Below, in pieces: positions 20,493 through 28,424 of a stretch of DNA of 64,000 nt. Origin of the DNA: Paenibacillus sp. V4I7 (GTDB taxonomy: Bacteria; Bacillota; Bacilli; Paenibacillales; NBRC-103111); NCBI RefSeq assembly GCF_030817275.1, contig NZ_JAUSZD010000002.1, forward strand, positions 7,662,501 to 7,726,500, in the 5' to 3' direction. Each line of letters opens with the position of its first letter. Positions within the stretch are counted from its first letter, which is position 1. The notes under the pieces are model-generated. The model made no database searches, was not told the origin of the DNA, and worked only from the letters and a program-made list of their open reading frames with translations. Position numbers and translations under genes: made by a program.

Positions 20493-21299
20493 TCAGATTC
20501 GGTTTTCCCAAGCGGCGAGCTGATGGTCCTTCAGCATGTCCTCGACCACCTGGGGGACGACGTTTCGGAACTTGCCTTCGTCGGCGGGGACGATGTCGAT
20601 CATGCGATCGATCATCTCCTGCGCATCCATCTTGCCTTCAGGCGTGGCGAAGAAATCGTCGAAACCTTTGCGCAGATCGGCGCGCTTTGTGAAGTTGACC
20701 TGGTCGTCGAGCCAGCGGAACGGATTGTCTGCCATCGTCTCGTTATAACCCGTGTAATAGGCGCCCGGATTGATGGTCTGGACCTTGATCCCATACTGGG
20801 TCAGCTCTTGTTGCATGGCTTCGGCGAATGCCTCCAGCGCATGCTTGGTCGAAACATAGGTGCCCCAGTTGGCGGGGGTGAACAGGCCGCCCATGGACGA
20901 AGTGAAGACGACCTTGCCACGCTTGCCCTCGCGCACCCATTTCTGGACAACGCCCTGGGTGAGGGTCAGTGGCAGGAAGACGTTGACCTCGTAATTCTTG
21001 CGGACGAGATCGACGGGGATTTCCCAGACCGGGCCGGCTTCGCCCGTGCCCGCATTGTTCCAGAGTACGTCGAAGTCCCAGGACTGCGCCTGCTTGATAT
21101 CATAAGGGTCGGTCAGGTCGAGCCGCTCGACGCGCAGGTTGGTAAGGCCGAGGGCTGTGGCTTCCTCGCGCAGAGGGGTCACCTGCGAGGATACGTGGAC
21201 GGTGGCGATGATGTTGTGGCCATTCTTGGCCATGCCGATGGCCGCTGCCTTGCCGAAGCCCGAGCCAGCGCCGGTGATGAGGATGGTTTTAGTGGTCAT
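20493..21299 (-). CDS. short-chain dehydrogenase/reductase, copy A
   Basis: 268 residues, classical SDR. NAD(P)-binding TGAGSGFG is at 9-16, NNAG at 81-84, and the catalytic Ser at about 134 is followed by YVSTK (Tyr148, Lys152). The sequence GHNIIATVHVSSQVTPLREE lacks the usual basic or acidic cofactor cue I could read, so NADH versus NADPH is open. GC-rich codon use unlike the surrounding genes points to a Gram-negative, high-GC donor. An upstream ATG at 21362 is in frame but would extend through the repeat junction; the ATG at 21299, with a GGAATG site, is the homologous start. It differs from copy B at residues 48, 85 and one Asp/Glu near 239. Confidence 0.92.
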   Translation of the reverse strand: MTTKTILITGAGSGFGKAAAIGMAKNGHNIIATVHVSSQVTPLREEATALGLTNLRVERLDLTDPYDIKQAQSWDFDVLWNNAGTGEAGPVWEIPVDLVRKNYEVNVFLPLTLTQGVVQKWVREGKRGKVVFTSSMGGLFTPANWGTYVSTKHALEAFAEAMQQELTQYGIKVQTINPGAYYTGYNETMADNPFRWLDDQVNFTKRADLRKGFDDFFATPEGKMDAQEMIDRMIDIVPADEGKFRNVVPQVVEDMLKDHQLAAWENRI

Positions 21300-21393
21300 G
21301 ATATATACATTCCTTTCACATTCAGATGGGTTGATGGTTGTGCTTGGGTTGGTGGCACCCACTTGAGGCGCCCGTTCGGTGGCTAGGTTGAGA

Positions 21394-22200
21394 TCAGATC
21401 CGGTTTTCCCAGGCGGCGAGCTGATGGTCCTTCAGCATGTCCTCGACCACCTGGGGGACGACGTTTCGGAACTTACCTTCGTCGGCGGGGACGATTTCGA
21501 TCATGCGATCGATCATCTCCTGCGCATCCATCTTGCCTTCAGGCGTGGCGAAGAAATCGTCGAAACCTTTGCGCAGATCGGCGCGCTTTGTGAAGTTGAC
21601 CTGGTCGTCGAGCCAGCGGAACGGATTGTCCGCCATCGTCTCGTTATAACCCGTGTAATAGGCGCCCGGATTGATGGTCTGGACCTTGATCCCATACTGG
21701 GTCAGCTCTTGTTGCATGGCTTCGGCGAATGCCTCCAGCGCATGCTTGGTCGAAACATAGGTGCCCCAGTTGGCGGGGGTGAACAGGCCGCCCATGGACG
21801 AAGTGAAGACGACCTTGCCACGCTTGCCCTCGCGAACCCATTTCTGGACAACACCCTGGGTGAGGGTCAGTGGCAGGAAGACGTTGACCTCGTAATTCTT
21901 GCGGACGAGATCGACGGGGATTTCCCAGACCGGGCCGGCTTCGCCCATGCCCGCATTGTTCCAGAGTACGTCGAAGTCCCAGGACTGCGCCTGTTTGATA
22001 TCATAAGGGTCGGTCAGGTCGAGCCGCTCGACGCGCAGGTTGGTAAGGCCGAGTGCTGCGGCTTCCTCGCGCAGCGGGGTCACCTGCGAGGATACGTGGA
22101 CGGTGGCGATGATGTTGTGGCCATTCTTGGCCATGCCGATGGCTGCTGCCTTGCCGAAGCCCGAGCCAGCGCCGGTGATGAGGATGGTTTTAGTGGTCAT
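21394..22200 (-). CDS. short-chain dehydrogenase/reductase, copy B
   Basis: 268 residues, only three residues different from copy A (Ala48, Met85 and Glu near 239 here). The same SDR motifs are intact: TGAGSGFG, NNAG, and Ser134/Tyr148/Lys152. It is preceded on the minus strand, 55 bases away, by the GlcG/HbpS-like gene, so the ancestral unit was probably a two-gene operon (hbpS-like then SDR) in which the SDR was later duplicated. Both copies look functional. The substrate is unknown. Confidence 0.92.
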   Translation of the reverse strand: MTTKTILITGAGSGFGKAAAIGMAKNGHNIIATVHVSSQVTPLREEAAALGLTNLRVERLDLTDPYDIKQAQSWDFDVLWNNAGMGEAGPVWEIPVDLVRKNYEVNVFLPLTLTQGVVQKWVREGKRGKVVFTSSMGGLFTPANWGTYVSTKHALEAFAEAMQQELTQYGIKVQTINPGAYYTGYNETMADNPFRWLDDQVNFTKRADLRKGFDDFFATPEGKMDAQEMIDRMIEIVPADEGKFRNVVPQVVEDMLKDHQLAAWENRI

Positions 22201-22255
22201 GATATATACATTCCTTTCACATTCAGATGGGTTGATGGTTTGCTTGGGTTAGTGT

Positions 22256-22657
22256 TCAGTTGCCGAGCGCCGCTGCCGCGGCTTGGGCGATGTCGAGGTC
22301 CTGAGCTACTGCGCCACCGGATACGCCGACTGCGCCGATCAGGATGCCGCTGGTGTCTAGCAGGGGGAGACCTCCTGCGAAGACCACCAGACCGCCATTG
22401 GTCTGCTCCAGGCCGGGCGAGGTGCCGCCGGGTTTGGAAAATTCACCGATAGCCTCGGTGGGCATGCCGAACAGCGCGGCTGTCCGGGCCTTGCCGAGAG
22501 CGATGTCGATGGAGCCCAGAAGGGCACCGTCCATCCGGCCAAAGGCCTTCAGGTTCACGCCAGCGTCCAGGACTGCAATATTGACCGGAACGCCTATTTC
22601 TGTGGCCCGCGCCTCGCCGGCGGCGATGATCTTGCGGGCTTGATCTGCTGTAATCAT
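22256..22657 (-). CDS. GlcG/HbpS family protein (DUF336)
   Basis: 133 residues, the full length for this family of small alpha/beta proteins. It begins MITADQARKIIAAGEARATE, followed by PVNIAVLDAGVNLKAFGRMD, then the glycine-rich GGLPLLDTSGILIGAVGVSG and a C-terminal DLDIAQAAAAAL. Family members include heme-binding HbpS and the GlcG protein of unclear role. TAGGAG lies seven bases upstream of the ATG. It is GC-rich like the SDR genes after it and is probably co-transcribed with them. A role in a redox or catabolic pathway is inferred only from the neighbours. Confidence 0.88.
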   Translation of the reverse strand: MITADQARKIIAAGEARATEIGVPVNIAVLDAGVNLKAFGRMDGALLGSIDIALGKARTAALFGMPTEAIGEFSKPGGTSPGLEQTNGGLVVFAGGLPLLDTSGILIGAVGVSGGAVAQDLDIAQAAAAALGN

Positions 22658-22983
22658 CTGTATTCTCCTACCTTTTAGAGTTTTACGATGGCATTCAAAA
22701 TAACTAGTTATGAAGCCTCTCGCATGTCTTATAATACTAATACCGAAATATATCGATCAATTCTATATTTTCTATACATTCAATCTGTTTAAGCTATAGG
22801 GCCGTTCGACTAAATAATATAAGTACTCCCTATATGTTGTTTGATACTTTGTTTACTAATAGAATTAGTTCAAGGTAGGAGGCATATTTATGTGGCCTAT
22901 ATTTTTTCATTATTACTGAGAATGAAATGTTCAAGTTAGGCTGAATCAATCTTTAGAGAATTCCGAGAATGGGAGGGGTTATC

Positions 22984-23062
22984 GTGAAAACATTGGTACT
23001 CGTCGCTCATCCTAATTTGGACATACTCGAGTGAATAAGGTTTGTTTGAGGAAGTAATAAAA
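22984..23062 (+). pseudogene. truncated NAD(P)H oxidoreductase copy 1
   Basis: GGAGGGG then GTG and MKTLVLVAHPN, identical at the start to the intact gene at 26937. It then loses bases and stops at 23032-23034. Homology to the intact gene can be followed in another frame to about 23060 (GAATAAGG, GAGGAAGTAA). It is the first of three copies of this 5' region in the window. Confidence 0.8.
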
Positions 23063-23065
23063 GCC

Positions 23066-23262
23066 CGTTACGCTGAGCTCAAAGGCGTGGTGATGTCGAT
23101 GGAGCAGCTTCTTCAGTACCCGATCTACTGTTCTCACGGAACAGCCGGGTCCGGATGCCATCACGGAATTGTTCGAAATCGAGGTCGGCAGCGTCGACCT
23201 GTTGATCTAATTCGCGCGCAAGGGCCTCGGCGTTTCGTACGTGACCCGGGAATTCAGCTCCA
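23066..23262 (+). pseudogene. LysR-family regulator remnant, effector domain
   Basis: In two frames the sequence reads GVVMSMEQLLQYPI then TEQPGPDAITELFEIEVGSV, DLLI, stop, FARKGLGVSYVTREF. The EVGSVDLLIxFARKGLGVSYVTREF stretch is a typical LysR effector-domain signature. It is GC-rich and divergent from the hbpS-SDR operon, the usual place for the LysR regulator of such an operon. A frameshift and an in-frame TAA show it is dead. It is joined on the left to the truncated oxidoreductase copy. Confidence 0.6.
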
Positions 23263-23394
23263 CGCAACATGCCATCGTCCCAGGTAGGATTCATGATCAT
23301 GGGCAACATGCCGCTCTCCACCACAGCGCATAAGTTTATGGAATTGGTCAAATAGCGATGAGTACGCTGAAAAGGCCCGCGATGCGCAAGGATA

Positions 23395-23545
23395 ATTGCA
23401 GAGTTTTCAGCCAAAAGGAGATCTGTCTTGCCGTCAGACGTTTCAAAAGTTTTATTAAGTTTTTGCATAAGCAATTCCTATGGCTGTTATAGAGAAAGCC
23501 TTATTACTAGTAAGAATACTGACTTTTAGACTTATAATTTGGGAT
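23395..23545 (+). repeat. repeat R2, copy 1
   Basis: Two blocks, TTGCAGAGTTTTCAGCC...GATCTGTCTTGCCGTCA (about 23395-23441) and AAAAGTTTTATTAAG...GACTTTTAGACTTATAA (about 23448-23536), are found again at 24361-24405 and 24548-24636. In copy 1 the blocks are adjacent. In copy 2 about 140 bases separate them. Confidence 0.85.
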
Positions 23546-23669
23546 ATAGCTTGTTAAAACAATTGAAAGGATTGAGGAGATGAGTAAGTGAGGTATGGTA
23601 AATTATAGAATTTCATCCCAGGGGAGGGCCGCTATGTAAGAACATGTAAATCCGCGACATAGAAGATGA

Positions 23670-23694
23670 GAGCCCACCAGGAAATGGTGGGCTC
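23670..23694 (-). terminator. hairpin after the acetate-permease gene
   Basis: GAGCCCACC, loop AGGAAAT, GGTGGGCTC, 12 bases beyond the stop of the minus-strand gene at 23707. There is no strong T run on the minus side, so termination is plausible rather than certain. Confidence 0.55.
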
Positions 23695-23706
23695 GTTGTT
23701 TAGGTA

Positions 23707-24339
23707 TTATTTGGGGTCTGCTACTGTTACCGTCTGCATCTTTACCCGTGCTAAGCGTGGCAATGGATAGACTACACGACCATACGCCTGATTTACAACC
23801 TGTGCTGAACAGAGGTACACTGCAACAACGCCTGAAGCAAGCAGCGCCCATGCAGAAATTTGTTCAAAGCCTTTTGCCAGCACACCAAGATCAGTCAGTG
23901 CAATAAACGGAAGGGCAACATCCAGTAATATTACTATAACAGAGAGCAGGCTGAATGATTTAAAAAATGCAGGCGTCCACAGCAACAATATAATTGCCAA
24001 CACCGACCATGCATAACCGTCAATCCGAGAATCCAAAGGTATACCTGCTGTTATCGCGTCGTATTTGAGCAACATTTCCAGGCCACCCACCAACATGAAG
24101 AACGCACTGAAAAATAGAAATGTATTTCCTCCAGTATCATTTTGTCTCTTTAAATCCAAGATGCCGACGATCAACTGTACTACAAAGCCGCCTAGCAGCC
24201 AACAGGCGATAAGAGGCAGCGCAGAAGATTCCACGCGACCGGTCAGCAAAGCGAAAAAACATGCGCAGGCAACTGCCAGTGCCACTAGACCCGCGGGTGT
24301 AGGATTTGCCCATTCTTTACTTGTTTGATTATTCAGCAT
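23707..24339 (-). CDS. GPR1/FUN34/YaaH family transporter (acetate/succinate)
   Basis: 210 residues with six predicted membrane helices. The family signature NPTPAGL is present at about residues 12-18, followed by ALAVACACFFALLTG. The family includes E. coli SatP and Methanosarcina AceP, which move acetate or succinate with protons. The first half also matches family length and layout (LLGGFVVQLIVGILDLKRQN, then GGNTFLFFSAFFMLVGGLEM). TAGGAGG lies eight bases before the ATG. It stands between the two copies of repeat R2 and looks like a single-gene insertion into that sequence. Confidence 0.85.
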   Translation of the reverse strand: MLNNQTSKEWANPTPAGLVALAVACACFFALLTGRVESSALPLIACWLLGGFVVQLIVGILDLKRQNDTGGNTFLFFSAFFMLVGGLEMLLKYDAITAGIPLDSRIDGYAWSVLAIILLLWTPAFFKSFSLLSVIVILLDVALPFIALTDLGVLAKGFEQISAWALLASGVVAVYLCSAQVVNQAYGRVVYPLPRLARVKMQTVTVADPK

Positions 24340-24360
24340 ACTTTTTCCTCCTAAAATTAA

Positions 24361-24640
24361 ATTGCAGAGTTTTCAGCCAATAGTAGATCTGTCTTGCCGT
24401 CAAACATTCAAAGATCCCAACTTTCCATATTTGATTGAACAGGTCCATAAAAATGGACATTCTGTGCTGCTGTCTCAGTCTAATGAAATTTAACTGTACA
24501 AACAATATTCTGTTTTCTATACAATGCTTTAAAAAAAACTATACCCTTTAAAAGTTTTATTAAGTTTTTGCATAAGCAATTCCTATGGCTGTTATAGACA
24601 AAGCCATATTGAAAAACTGACTTTTAGACTTATAAATAGG
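24361..24640 (+). repeat. repeat R2, copy 2, split
   Basis: Same two blocks as at 23395-23545 but separated by about 140 bases that contain a short unidentified reading frame (FKDPNFPYLIEQVHKNGH and stop). Between 24340 and 25303 I see no intact gene, only this repeat, the R1 copy and a minus-strand scrap. Confidence 0.85.
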
Positions 24641-24658
24641 GACATTATTACCTCATAT

Positions 24659-24963
24659 CTACTGGTAGTGCACCCCCTGGAATGGACGTTGGAGTAACCA
24701 TCCTGGTTTATCCGATGAAATTTTTAATGGGTGCATTTTTCTTTTCTAAAAACGGGTATGAGCTAAATGAACAAATAGATCGGACCTTACAGAAAAGCGA
24801 AAAGCCCAAATATACGTTAAAGTTAATACATCCGGAATTCATATATGTACAAGGCAAATACGGAAGGAAGTAAAAATATGAATTCCGAAATAGGAGGGGT
24901 AATCGTGAAGACTTTGGTACTAGTCGCTCATCCTAATATGGGCAAATCTCGAGTGAACAAGGC
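24659..24963 (+). repeat. repeat R1, copy 1 (leader and 5' end of the oxidoreductase gene)
   Basis: About 300 bases nearly identical to 26686-26998. It starts at CTACTGGTAGTGCACCCCCT and ends inside the oxidoreductase coding sequence at GTGAACAAGGC. A 63-residue frame within it (from 24682, GAFFFSKNGYELNEQIDRTL and on) exists in both copies but has a different start, so it is not called as a gene. Confidence 0.9.
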
Positions 24964-24991
24964 ACAAATACAATGCCCCATGTCCCTTTAG
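24905..24991 (+). pseudogene. truncated NAD(P)H oxidoreductase copy 2
   Basis: Perfect RBS (AGGAGGGG), GTG start, and MKTLVLVAHPNMGKSRVNKA identical to the intact protein at 26937. Homology then ends abruptly at GCACAAATAC and the frame stops after 28 residues. The sharp edge suggests a recombination junction rather than gradual decay. Confidence 0.85.
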
Positions 24992-25104
24992 CTGAGTTTG
25001 GACGCTTAAGTAGACGTAACTTGTCAGTCAGCATACGTTCTCCTAAGTAAAGTATCCCTATGAGCAGTGAGAGATGATAGAACAATATAAAAATAACTAA
25101 ATTA

Positions 25105-25248
25105 TTAATATCGACTCATTTTCAACTTTATAAAATCAATAATTTCTTCCTGAACGGCAGCCTTTAATTTATTGAAATGCAACAATATGTTGGCCTCTTT
25201 TGCATTAATGTCCTTAATTCCAAAAGCCTTGCCTTCTGCACTCTTCAT
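25105..25248 (-). other. short minus-strand frame, possible gene scrap
   Basis: A 47-residue frame, MKSAEGKAFGIKDINAKEAN then ILLHFNKLKAAVQEEIIDFI and KLKMSRY, looks like real coding sequence (amphipathic helices, no low complexity) but has no clear RBS and no recognised family. It could be the C-terminal end of a lost gene. Confidence 0.3.
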
Positions 25249-25303
25249 TGGATGGAAAATATATTGCTGACTTTATTCGTTTCGTAAGGGGGACAATTAC
25301 ATC

Positions 25304-26206
25304 ATGAAGAAATCAACAGGTGTCCAAACGGCTTTATTGATCGCATACCTCGTCATCGTCTGGGGAGTCAACTGGCCCTTATCCAAATATGCTTTGGCTT
25401 ACATGCCGCCAGTGCTGTTTTCCGGTATTCGAACCCTGCTGGGTGGACTATTGCTTTTGGGGGTTGCCATTCCGAGATTCAAGAACCTGCAATTCAGGCG
25501 AACTTGGCGCATCTATGCGGTTTCCGCCATCCTCAACGTCGTGCTGTATTACGGCTTGCAAACGATCGGACTAGGGTACCTGCCGTCAGGCTTGTTTTCG
25601 GCGATCGTCTTTCTTCAGCCGGTACTGGTCGGTTTGTTCTCGTGGTTGTGGCTGGGCGAATCGATGAACGGGCTAAAAATCATTGGTCTCGTTCTAGGAT
25701 TTGCCGGTGTTGCCGTCATATGCAGCGGCGCGGGAGGTATCTCCGGCCATATCTCTGTCGCGGGGATATTGCTTGCCTTGGGATCAGCGCTCAGCTGGGC
25801 GCTTGGCGTCGTGTTCGTCAAAAAATCTAGCGCCGTCGTGGATCCGATATGGCTCGTGACGCTTCAACTGCTGATCGGGGGGGGATTCATGACGGTGCTC
25901 GGTACCTGCGTCGAGAACTGGTCCGACGTGGTTTGGAGCGCCGGCTTCATAGGGAGCCTGTTTTTCATATCTGTCTTCGTCATCGCCTTGGGCTGGCTCG
26001 TGTTCTATCGGTTGATTGGCTCCGGAGAGGCGAGCAAAGTAGCGTCGTTTACGTTCCTGATCCCTCTTGTGGCTATCCTCACAGGCTGCCTTATCTTCAG
26101 CGAACCGTTTACGGTTTCGCTGTTCGCGGGACTCGTTCTGATCCTGCTCAGCATCTATTTCGTGAGCCGGCAGCCATCTCGGCAAGCAGCCCGTATGGTT
26201 GCGTGA
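25304..26206 (+). CDS. EamA/DMT-family transporter
   Basis: 300 residues and ten membrane segments in two EamA repeats. The first starts YLVIVWGVNWPLSKYALAYM, and the second carries LALGSALSWALGVVFVKKS. This Trp-rich first helix and the PxxFxxxR motif (MPPVLFSGIRTLL) resemble RhaT/YdcZ-like metabolite exporters. The substrate is unknown. AAGGGGG lies 10 bases before the ATG. Codon use is more GC-rich than in the neighbours. It is a single gene flanked by decayed sequence and followed by a palindromic repeat that may serve as terminator. Confidence 0.86.
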   Translation: MKKSTGVQTALLIAYLVIVWGVNWPLSKYALAYMPPVLFSGIRTLLGGLLLLGVAIPRFKNLQFRRTWRIYAVSAILNVVLYYGLQTIGLGYLPSGLFSAIVFLQPVLVGLFSWLWLGESMNGLKIIGLVLGFAGVAVICSGAGGISGHISVAGILLALGSALSWALGVVFVKKSSAVVDPIWLVTLQLLIGGGFMTVLGTCVENWSDVVWSAGFIGSLFFISVFVIALGWLVFYRLIGSGEASKVASFTFLIPLVAILTGCLIFSEPFTVSLFAGLVLILLSIYFVSRQPSRQAARMVA

Positions 26207-26264
26207 TAAATGGCGGGGAAACAATAATACATTTGATAAAACGAACGGAAAACAATTAAGACAC

Positions 26265-26296
26265 AACGGCAGCTGACAAAACGATCGGCTGCCGTT
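26265..26296 (+). repeat. palindromic intergenic repeat (GGCTGCCG family)
   Basis: AACGGCAGC, 14 bases, GCTGCCGTT, then TCTCAATTAACGGGCAG. It belongs to the same family as the elements at 41565, 43708, 47584 and 48376. Here it also stands where a terminator for the EamA gene would be. Between 26300 and 26680 I see no supported gene. Confidence 0.75.
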
Positions 26297-26685
26297 TCTC
26301 AATTAACGGGCAGATTACGCTGGTCGTGCAATAAACCCAATAACCAAAAGAAAATTGGGAGGGAGTGTGTTTGTTATCGAAGTTCCCCGAGCAAAAGCTT
26401 TCGATGTTGCCTACACAACGTTTCTTCAAATGAACTAAATCGTCTGTCTGAAAACCCAATCCCTGGAGGTAAAAAGATTGCTGGATGAAATTCAGCAATC
26501 ACTCATGGAATATGGTTATTTGGCTTAACAACATCGTGGAGCAATAGGTTTCTCAACTCCCGCGGTATCCCCTTGCATACCTTCAAAACTTGAATGCAAA
26601 CATAGTATGTTGGTTATTCCGGCTCTAGAAAAAAAGACTTAGCAATTGATTAAAAAAGGCGCATAGGATGAAATGGGAATATAAC

Positions 26686-26998
26686 CTACTAGTAGTGCAC
26701 CCCCTGGAATGGACGTTGGAGTAACCATCCTGGTTTATCCGATGAAATTCTAGTGGGTGCATTTTTCTTTTCTAAAAACGGGCATGAGCTAAATGAACAA
26801 ATAGATCGGACCTTACAGAAAAGCGGAAAGCCCAAATATACGTTAAAGTTAATACATCCGGAATTCATAAACAATATGTACAAGGCAAATACTGAAGGAA
26901 GTAAAAATACGAATTCCAAGAATAGGAGGGGTAATCGTGAAGACTTTGGTACTAGTCGCTCATCCTAATATGGGCAAATCTCGAGTGAACAAGGCTTG
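26686..26998 (+). repeat. repeat R1, copy 2 (leader of the intact oxidoreductase)
   Basis: The copy of 24659-24963 that leads into the complete gene. It includes the block GAGCTAAATGAACAAATAG and the following CGGACCTTACAGAAAAG, which recurs in front of the SDR gene at 33706 and of its relic at 39581. Confidence 0.9.
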
Positions 26999-27485
26999 GA
27001 CGGAGGAAGTAAAGAAGTATTCGGAGAAGATTACCGTGCATGATTTATATGCATCCTATCCGGATTGGTGTATTGATGTTCAAAGAGAACAAGAACTCGC
27101 TGAAAAGCATGATCGGATCATTTTCCAGTTTCCGTTCTATTGGTATAGTTCACCTCCGCTTCTTAAGAAGTGGTTGGATGATGTCCTGACTTACGGTTGG
27201 GGCTATACGTCGAAAGGAGGAAAGCTGCGAGGGAAGGAACTTGGGTTGGCAATTTCTATGGGTGGCTCGGAAATTGATTATCGGCCTGGAGGCGGTGATC
27301 TTTATACGATTCATGAGCTCCTTAGTCCTTTCCATGCTACGAGTAATTTAATCGAAACCGAATTCTTGATGCCTTTCACGATCTTTGATACCGATGATAA
27401 AAGCGAGGAAGAATTAGTTTCGAGCTCTCGGCAATATGCAGAATATCTGCTTGCTGATGAGATTATTAGGTTTCCAAGCAGATAA
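26937..27485 (+). CDS. NAD(P)H-dependent oxidoreductase (flavodoxin-like, NQO/MdaB/KefF type)
   Basis: 182 residues of the Flavodoxin_2 family: FMN-binding start MKTLVLVAHPNMGKSRVNKA, then the typical IIFQFPFYWYSSPPLLKKWL segment with Tyr/Trp near the flavin, then GKELGLAISMGGSE. Family members reduce quinones or related electrophiles with NAD(P)H. The GTG start has AGGAGGGG six bases upstream. It is followed after 39 bases by an SDR gene with its own GGAAGAAGG site, so the two are probably one operon. Truncated copies of its 5' end lie at 22984 and 24905. Confidence 0.9.
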   Translation: MKTLVLVAHPNMGKSRVNKAWTEEVKKYSEKITVHDLYASYPDWCIDVQREQELAEKHDRIIFQFPFYWYSSPPLLKKWLDDVLTYGWGYTSKGGKLRGKELGLAISMGGSEIDYRPGGGDLYTIHELLSPFHATSNLIETEFLMPFTIFDTDDKSEEELVSSSRQYAEYLLADEIIRFPSR

Positions 27486-27524
27486 CGTACTACAACCAAT
27501 AAGACAAAGGAAGAAGGCGGCAAT

Positions 27525-28370
27525 ATGACAAATCAAAAAGCTTGGTTTATCACCGGGGCAGCAAGAGGCATTGGTTTTGAGATCCTGAAGGCTGTATTGG
27601 AAACCGGGGATAATGTTATTGCAACGGTCCGGAGTTCGGCAGAGTCTTTAGCTGATAAATTAGGAAATCCGGAGAATCTTCAAGTTGTTCTTCTGGATAT
27701 TACCGATGAACAACAGGCGATAGCGGCTGCGAATCAAGCCGTACAGAAATTCGGCAAAATTGATGTCCTTGTCAATAATGCAGGATTTGGATTGTTGAGT
27801 GCCGTTGAAGAAGCTACTGCTGAAGAGGTGAGGAGAAACTTCGAAACCAACGTTTTCGGCTTGTTGAATGTGACCCGGGCGGTCTTGCCCCATATGCGTC
27901 AAAGACGTTCTGGACATATCATCAATTTCTCGTCAGTTGGCGGATTGAGCGGTTATATCGGATGGGGCGTGTATGGTGCAACGAAGTTCGCTGTTGAAGG
28001 ATTGACGGAGTCACTTGCATTGGAATTGGCCCCGCTTGGGATTCATGCGACCGTAGTGGCCCCGGGCTTCTTTCGTACGGAATTTCTGGATGCTGCGTCG
28101 CTAACGCGGTCAGGTAACATCATTCCGGATTATGCGGAAACGGTAGGAGAAATGAGAAAATTTGCTACCCAAGCAAATAAGAAACAACCGGGCGATCCCG
28201 TCAAGTTGGCCAAGGCAATCGTGCAGGTTGCAAACGCGGAGAAGCCGCCGGTCCACTTGCCGCTTGGCAAGGATTCGCTGCAAAGATACCGGGAAAAGAC
28301 GGCTAATTTTGAAAAAGATATACAGGCATGGCATGACGTTATTACAGGCACAGATCATGATGATGTCTAA
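27525..28370 (+). CDS. SDR family oxidoreductase (first of two paralogs)
   Basis: 281 residues. TGAARGIG (10-17) binds the cofactor, NNAGFG is at 84-89, and the catalytic Ser136 or 137 is followed by Tyr150 and Lys154 in VYGATKF. The C-terminal extension LPLGKDSLQRYREKTANFEK is typical of oxidoreductases of the DltE/YbbO-like SDR group. Probably co-transcribed with the flavin oxidoreductase before it. The paralog at 33706 is about three-quarters identical at DNA level in the 5' two-thirds but nearly identical in the last 330 bases. The substrate is unknown, and the divergent AraC neighbours suggest inducible expression. Confidence 0.92.
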   Translation: MTNQKAWFITGAARGIGFEILKAVLETGDNVIATVRSSAESLADKLGNPENLQVVLLDITDEQQAIAAANQAVQKFGKIDVLVNNAGFGLLSAVEEATAEEVRRNFETNVFGLLNVTRAVLPHMRQRRSGHIINFSSVGGLSGYIGWGVYGATKFAVEGLTESLALELAPLGIHATVVAPGFFRTEFLDAASLTRSGNIIPDYAETVGEMRKFATQANKKQPGDPVKLAKAIVQVANAEKPPVHLPLGKDSLQRYREKTANFEKDIQAWHDVITGTDHDDV

Positions 28371-28395
28371 TTTCTAAGTCGAATACATCCAATTG

Positions 28396-28424
28396 AACCG
28401 GGGGCGTTCGCACTCCGGTTTTTC
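28396..28424 (+). terminator. terminator after the SDR gene
   Basis: AACCGGGG, a GC-rich loop, CTCCGGTT, then TTT. The stem has one G-T pair. The rest of 28425-28675 holds no gene and must contain the promoter of the AraC gene. Confidence 0.65.

Larger units (their letters stand above)
20452..22251 (+). repeat. tandem direct duplication of about 900 bp (SDR gene with flanks)
   Basis: Copy A runs from about 20452 to 21352 and copy B from about 21353 to 22251. They are aligned with an offset of 901 bases. Both carry a whole SDR gene, its leader with the ATATATACATTCCTTTCACA block, and the GGCACCCACTTGAGG junction sequence at 20454 and 21355. Only scattered single-base differences are visible. 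The high identity means the duplication is recent. Confidence 0.93.

Noticed and set aside
20463..22452. Long plus-strand frames (307 and 357 residues) opposite the two SDR genes
   Set aside because: They mirror the GC-rich SDR genes codon for codon on the other strand. The minus-strand frames have complete SDR motifs and RBS, and the plus-strand ones have neither.
22890..22919. Nine-codon frame with strong RBS (MWPIFFHYY), possible leader peptide
   Set aside because: No codon bias for a single amino acid and no downstream attenuator. The gene after it is a truncated relic.
23079..23474. 131-residue minus-strand frame
   Set aside because: It runs antisense to the LysR remnant and through repeat R2. 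No RBS or recognisable domain; its parts come from different sources.
24682..24873. 63-residue frame inside repeat R1, also present at 26753
   Set aside because: The two copies have different starts and ends, and it lies in what appears to be the leader of the oxidoreductase gene.
25784..26302. 172-residue minus-strand frame
   Set aside because: Antisense to the EamA transporter and of low-complexity charged composition, an artefact of GC-rich codons.
26430..26490. RelE/ParE-like toxin scrap (NRLSENPIPGGKKIAG)
   Set aside because: Only about 16 residues resemble the family, a stop follows and there is no antitoxin.
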